Part shown: positions 61,631-64,000 of the stretch, piece after piece
How positions within the stretch are numbered: position 1 is the first letter of the stretch
How the letters are laid out: every line of letters starts with the position of its first letter
NCBI GenBank assembly: GCA_905188025.1
Contig: CAJJKI010000005.1
Coordinates: 32,619-96,618, forward strand
Length of the DNA stretch: 64,000 nt
Source: an uncultured Eubacteriales bacterium
GTDB lineage: Bacteria > Bacillota_I > Bacilli_A > RF39 > UBA660
Reading direction: 5' to 3'
Translations under genes and position numbers: made by a program
Notes under the pieces: model-generated
Seen by the model: only the letters and a program-made list of their open reading frames with translations
What the model was told of the DNA's origin: nothing
Database searches by the model: none

Positions 61631-62139
61631 TGAAACTTAATGAATTAACCTGTGTTTCTTCTAATGTTTCTTTAACTGACTATCTAAAATTATATAAATA
61701 TGTTAGAGATAATATGCCTCATCCTGAATGGTTAGGAACTTTTACCGAAAAAGAGATAATTGATATTCTAAATAACGGTGGCAAAATATGGCTTTATTAT
61801 GATGCAAAAACTCCAGTATGTTCAATGTTTTATATTCCAGCTAACAATAAATCATTAAGGAAACATAACATTTCATCTGATGAAAAACTAACCAGTGCCT
61901 TAGGACCAATAATGGTTAGCCCCGACTATCTTGGTAATGGTCTTCAAAATCAAATGCTAAAAGTATTTGAAGATTATTGTTTGAGTATTAATAAGAAGTA
62001 TATATTCACCAAAGTACACAAAGATAATATCTATTGTATAAATAACATTTTAAAAAATAATTATCAAGTTAGAGATGAATATGAAAATGAACGTGGCATG
62101 AATTTAGCCCTACTTAAAAAAATGGAGATGAAAAAATGA
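61630..62139 (+). CDS. GNAT-family acetyltransferase
   Basis: About 169 aa from the ATG at 61630, which overlaps the upstream stop; the ATG at 61612 lies inside the upstream gene. GNAT features: LGPIMVSPDYLGNGLQNQML (acetyl-CoA pyrophosphate loop, Q/R-x-x-G-N/G-like) near 100 and FTKVHKDNIYCINNILKNN near 130. Substrate unknown. It overlaps the methyltransferase gene by 4 bp. Confidence 0.75.
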   Translation: MKLNELTCVSSNVSLTDYLKLYKYVRDNMPHPEWLGTFTEKEIIDILNNGGKIWLYYDAKTPVCSMFYIPANNKSLRKHNISSDEKLTSALGPIMVSPDYLGNGLQNQMLKVFEDYCLSINKKYIFTKVHKDNIYCINNILKNNYQVRDEYENERGMNLALLKKMEMKK

Positions 62140-62768
62140 ATTTAGATGAAAGAAATGAAAATAACAAATCCTTCTTTAGCAACAAAGCTTCAGTATATGA
62201 TGAAGTTCACAAAGTACTAATGAATACCAAAGAAGAAGCAATTACAGCCTTAGAAGATAATTCATCAAAAATTCTCGATTTAGGAGCCGGAACAGGCCTA
62301 GAATTAATATATCTTTTTAAAAAATACCCAAGTGCTAGAGTTACCGCAATAGACATAACTGCAGAAATGCTAAATAAAATTAAAGAAAGATCATTTGCCA
62401 AAAATGTAGAACTAATATGTGGAGATTTCTTTAAAGTTCCTTTTGGTACTGATTATGATGCAGTAATTTCAACCTCAGCCTTGCACCATTTCACCAAAAA
62501 AGACAAATTAATTCTTTATAAAAAAATACATGATTGCTTAAAAAAAGGAAAGTATTTTATAAGCGCTGATCGTTATGTAAATACCCTAGAGGAAGAAGAC
62601 AAATTTATGAATTATTTTAAAGAAAACTTTCAAAAAGAGGCACATTGTGATACACCATTATGTGTTTCTAATGAAAAAGAAATTCTTGAATTAGCAGGAT
62701 TTAAAAATATAACATTTACTGATTCAAAGTATTCTAAAGATTATAAAATACTAAAATGTCAAAAATAG
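62136..62768 (+). CDS. Class I SAM-dependent methyltransferase
   Basis: A 210-residue methyltransferase of the UbiE/type-11 kind: motif I ILDLGAGTGLELIYLF near residue 46, acidic AIDITAEML, GDFFKVPF, and AVISTSALHHFTKKDK (motif IV). Coupled to the acetyltransferase (ATGA). Substrate unknown. Confidence 0.82.
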   Translation: MNLDERNENNKSFFSNKASVYDEVHKVLMNTKEEAITALEDNSSKILDLGAGTGLELIYLFKKYPSARVTAIDITAEMLNKIKERSFAKNVELICGDFFKVPFGTDYDAVISTSALHHFTKKDKLILYKKIHDCLKKGKYFISADRYVNTLEEEDKFMNYFKENFQKEAHCDTPLCVSNEKEILELAGFKNITFTDSKYSKDYKILKCQK

Positions 62769-62783
62769 TAAGGAGTGATTAAT

Positions 62784-63197
62784 ATGGATATTTTATTTTA
62801 TATAGTACCAATTTTTATTGGATTAGTAGCAATCTTTATATTTGCCACAATCTTAAGTCCTAAATTAAGAGGTAAAATACTAAGCAGTCAAATTAGAGCC
62901 ACTAAACATATGTTAGATTACAGTAAAGAAGATTTACAAGATCTTATGACCACTACTGCTAGTATGGGAATAGATGCTGAAAAAGCCATTCTTGATAAAA
63001 AAGAAGATACTATGAGAAACAATGCTACTAGAAAAGCTAATATCAATAAAGACAGTATTGAAATAACTACTAAAGCTATCAAAGATGGTCTAACTAATAG
63101 TAATGTTTCAAATCAAAATACTAAATATTGCAAAGAATGTGGAAAAAAGATACCTAGTGATGCAAAATTTTGTGCTTACTGTGGGGAAAAACAATAA
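62784..63197 (+). CDS. Membrane-anchored zinc-ribbon protein
   Basis: 137 aa. The ATG at 62784 follows AAGGAGTGA; the GTG at 62775 is part of it. An N-terminal membrane helix (FYIVPIFIGLVAIFIFATIL) is followed by a charged helical stretch and a C-terminal zinc ribbon CKECGKKIPSDAKFCAYCGE. Function unknown. Confidence 0.75.
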   Translation: MDILFYIVPIFIGLVAIFIFATILSPKLRGKILSSQIRATKHMLDYSKEDLQDLMTTTASMGIDAEKAILDKKEDTMRNNATRKANINKDSIEITTKAIKDGLTNSNVSNQNTKYCKECGKKIPSDAKFCAYCGEKQ

Positions 63198-63216
63198 TTA
63201 TACATATCAAAAATAC

Positions 63217-63260
63217 ATGAAAATAGAGGAGTAATTACAATAAATTACTTCTTTTCATTT
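63217..63260 (+). terminator. Probable terminator
   Basis: An imperfect hairpin with AGTAATT / AATTACT at its core and ATGAAAA / TTTTCAT at its base, 20 bp after the zinc-ribbon gene. Confidence 0.5.
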
Positions 63261-63384
63261 ATCAAATATGTTATAATACTACTACAAAAAACATATAAGG
63301 TTTAAAAAGTACAAAACAGAGTTAAATTAATCTATAACTTAAAAGTTAAAATAAAATAGACAGCCTAATGGGGGAGTAGTATCT

Positions 63385-64000
63385 ATGAAAAAAGAAGATT
63401 TAATTAAATTAAAAGAAAAAATTAATCAGCTACTTACTTATTGCGTTAAAGCTACTAGTAAGGGTATGTAGAATTAGATATTAATACTATTATTAAGGGA
63501 GATATAGTTAGATTAATTATTACTATAGAGGACTCTAGTATGGGTATTAAGAGTAGTGATCTAGAGAAGATTAAGATGGATAATAAGAATATATCTGAAT
63601 CATATAAACTAATAACTCTTATGAATGGAGCTATGGTAATTACTTCTAATTATGGTACTGGTAATAAGATAAAGATTATTCTTGATCAAAAAGTAGATAC
63701 TACCGAAGAAAAAGAAAATAAAAAATACCAAAACATTCTTGATAACAAAAAAATTCTAATAATAGATAATAGTGAACCAAGTATTAAGATAATAGAGAAG
63801 TTACTTAAGAATAGTAATATAGAAATAGATTATTCATTAAATGGAAAAGATGCTTATAAAAAGATAGCTACTAGAAATAGATATGATTTAATCTTGTTAG
63901 ATGAAGAATTAAATACGATTACTGGAGAAGAGATGCTTGAGAATCTTAAGAAAATAAGAAATTTTAATATACCAGTAATACTTCTTAGTAAAGATAATAA
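63385..64000 (+). pseudogene. Frameshifted histidine-kinase ATPase/receiver hybrid, truncated by window
   Basis: The ATG at 63385, with GGGGGAG upstream, opens MKKEDLIKLKEKINQL to ATSKG and then stops at 63469. One base further the frame goes on: VELDINTIIKGDIVRLIITI, EDSSMGIKSSDLEKI (ATPase G1-like), a short ATPase end, then a receiver domain ILIIDNSEPSIKIIEKLL with LILLDEELN holding the phospho-Asp region. One missing base near 63466 (GGTATGTA for GGTTATGTA) explains the break. It runs off the right edge. Confidence 0.65.

Noticed and set aside
1..64000. Mycoplasma-type genetic code (TGA as Trp)
   Set aside because: Trp is TGG throughout conserved proteins and TGA is a functional stop (for example comN, vanG, vanW).
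1..64000. CRISPR array
   Set aside because: No regularly spaced repeat of 24-40 bp with unique spacers was seen; the repeats found are pairs of short or single long copies.
1..64000. tRNA or rRNA genes
   Set aside because: No cloverleaf with the GTTC-containing T arm or rRNA stretch was noticed; the integration target here is secA, not a tRNA.

Overview
The window is a 64 kb piece of an AT-rich Bacillota (Firmicutes) chromosome. The gene set points to the Bacilli/Erysipelotrichia side: EzrA, a Phe T-box in front of pheST, a comN-secDF-rel-dtd block in the same order as Bacillus, class III fructose-1,6-bisphosphatase, a phosphoketolase and a dacB/dacF-spmA-spmB sporulation-type operon. TGA is a stop and Trp is TGG, so the mycoplasma code is not used. 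A gut commensal is a reasonable guess, but no rRNA or species marker is present.

Bases 1-33,600 are ordinary backbone: the 3' part of mtaB; frr; a hypothetical gene; T-box-pheS-pheT; a convergent pair of small genes; a surface-anchored protein and a PAP2 phosphatase; an RluA-type pseudouridine synthase; an ATP-grasp enzyme; fbp; phosphoketolase; an ABC exporter; ezrA followed by two Asn/Pro-rich membrane proteins; an RNHCP zinc protein; comN-secDF; rel-dtd; a SEDS protein (ftsW type); a D,D-carboxypeptidase with spmAB; a 46-residue Asn/Ser/Lys-rich gene; and secA. These genes use CGT as well as AGA for Arg, and many C-ending codons.

The accessory region starts at the 3' end of secA. The SEC-C tail sequence of secA recurs at 42,241 and 42,960. 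A 77-bp block (hairpin plus the start of a tyrosine integrase gene) occurs at 33,613 and 43,105. This fits integrative elements stacked at the secA 3' end. The first (about 33,527-42,250) carries a VanG-type D-Ala-D-Ser glycopeptide-resistance cluster (vanR, vanS, vanW, vanG, vanXY, split vanT, plus a vanZ-like gene) lying between the N-terminal and C-terminal fragments of an integrase. The second is degraded. Within it a 60-bp direct repeat brackets 43,294-49,793, which holds a kinase-like protein, two methyltransferases, a Nudix hydrolase, a decayed group II intron and a HelD-type RNA polymerase helicase.

Bases 50,500-52,470 and 60,196-61,021 are a decaying redox cluster (CsaA, flavodoxins, carboxymuconolactone decarboxylase-like, cupin). 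One flavodoxin gene is split by a 7.7 kb island (52,465-60,195). The island carries an adenine methyltransferase and a tightly overlapping five-gene operon: a 74-aa protein; an 860-aa protein with a sigma-region-4-like helix-turn-helix; a 632-aa GHKL/MORC-like ATPase; a 301-aa unknown; and a 263-aa protein resembling DUF6339. It contains no recombinase of its own. This operon is the best candidate in the window for a poorly described, probably anti-phage, system.

The right end (61,301-64,000) returns to backbone-like genes: a small membrane-anchored protein, a GNAT acetyltransferase, a methyltransferase, a zinc-ribbon protein and a frameshifted kinase/receiver hybrid cut by the window edge.
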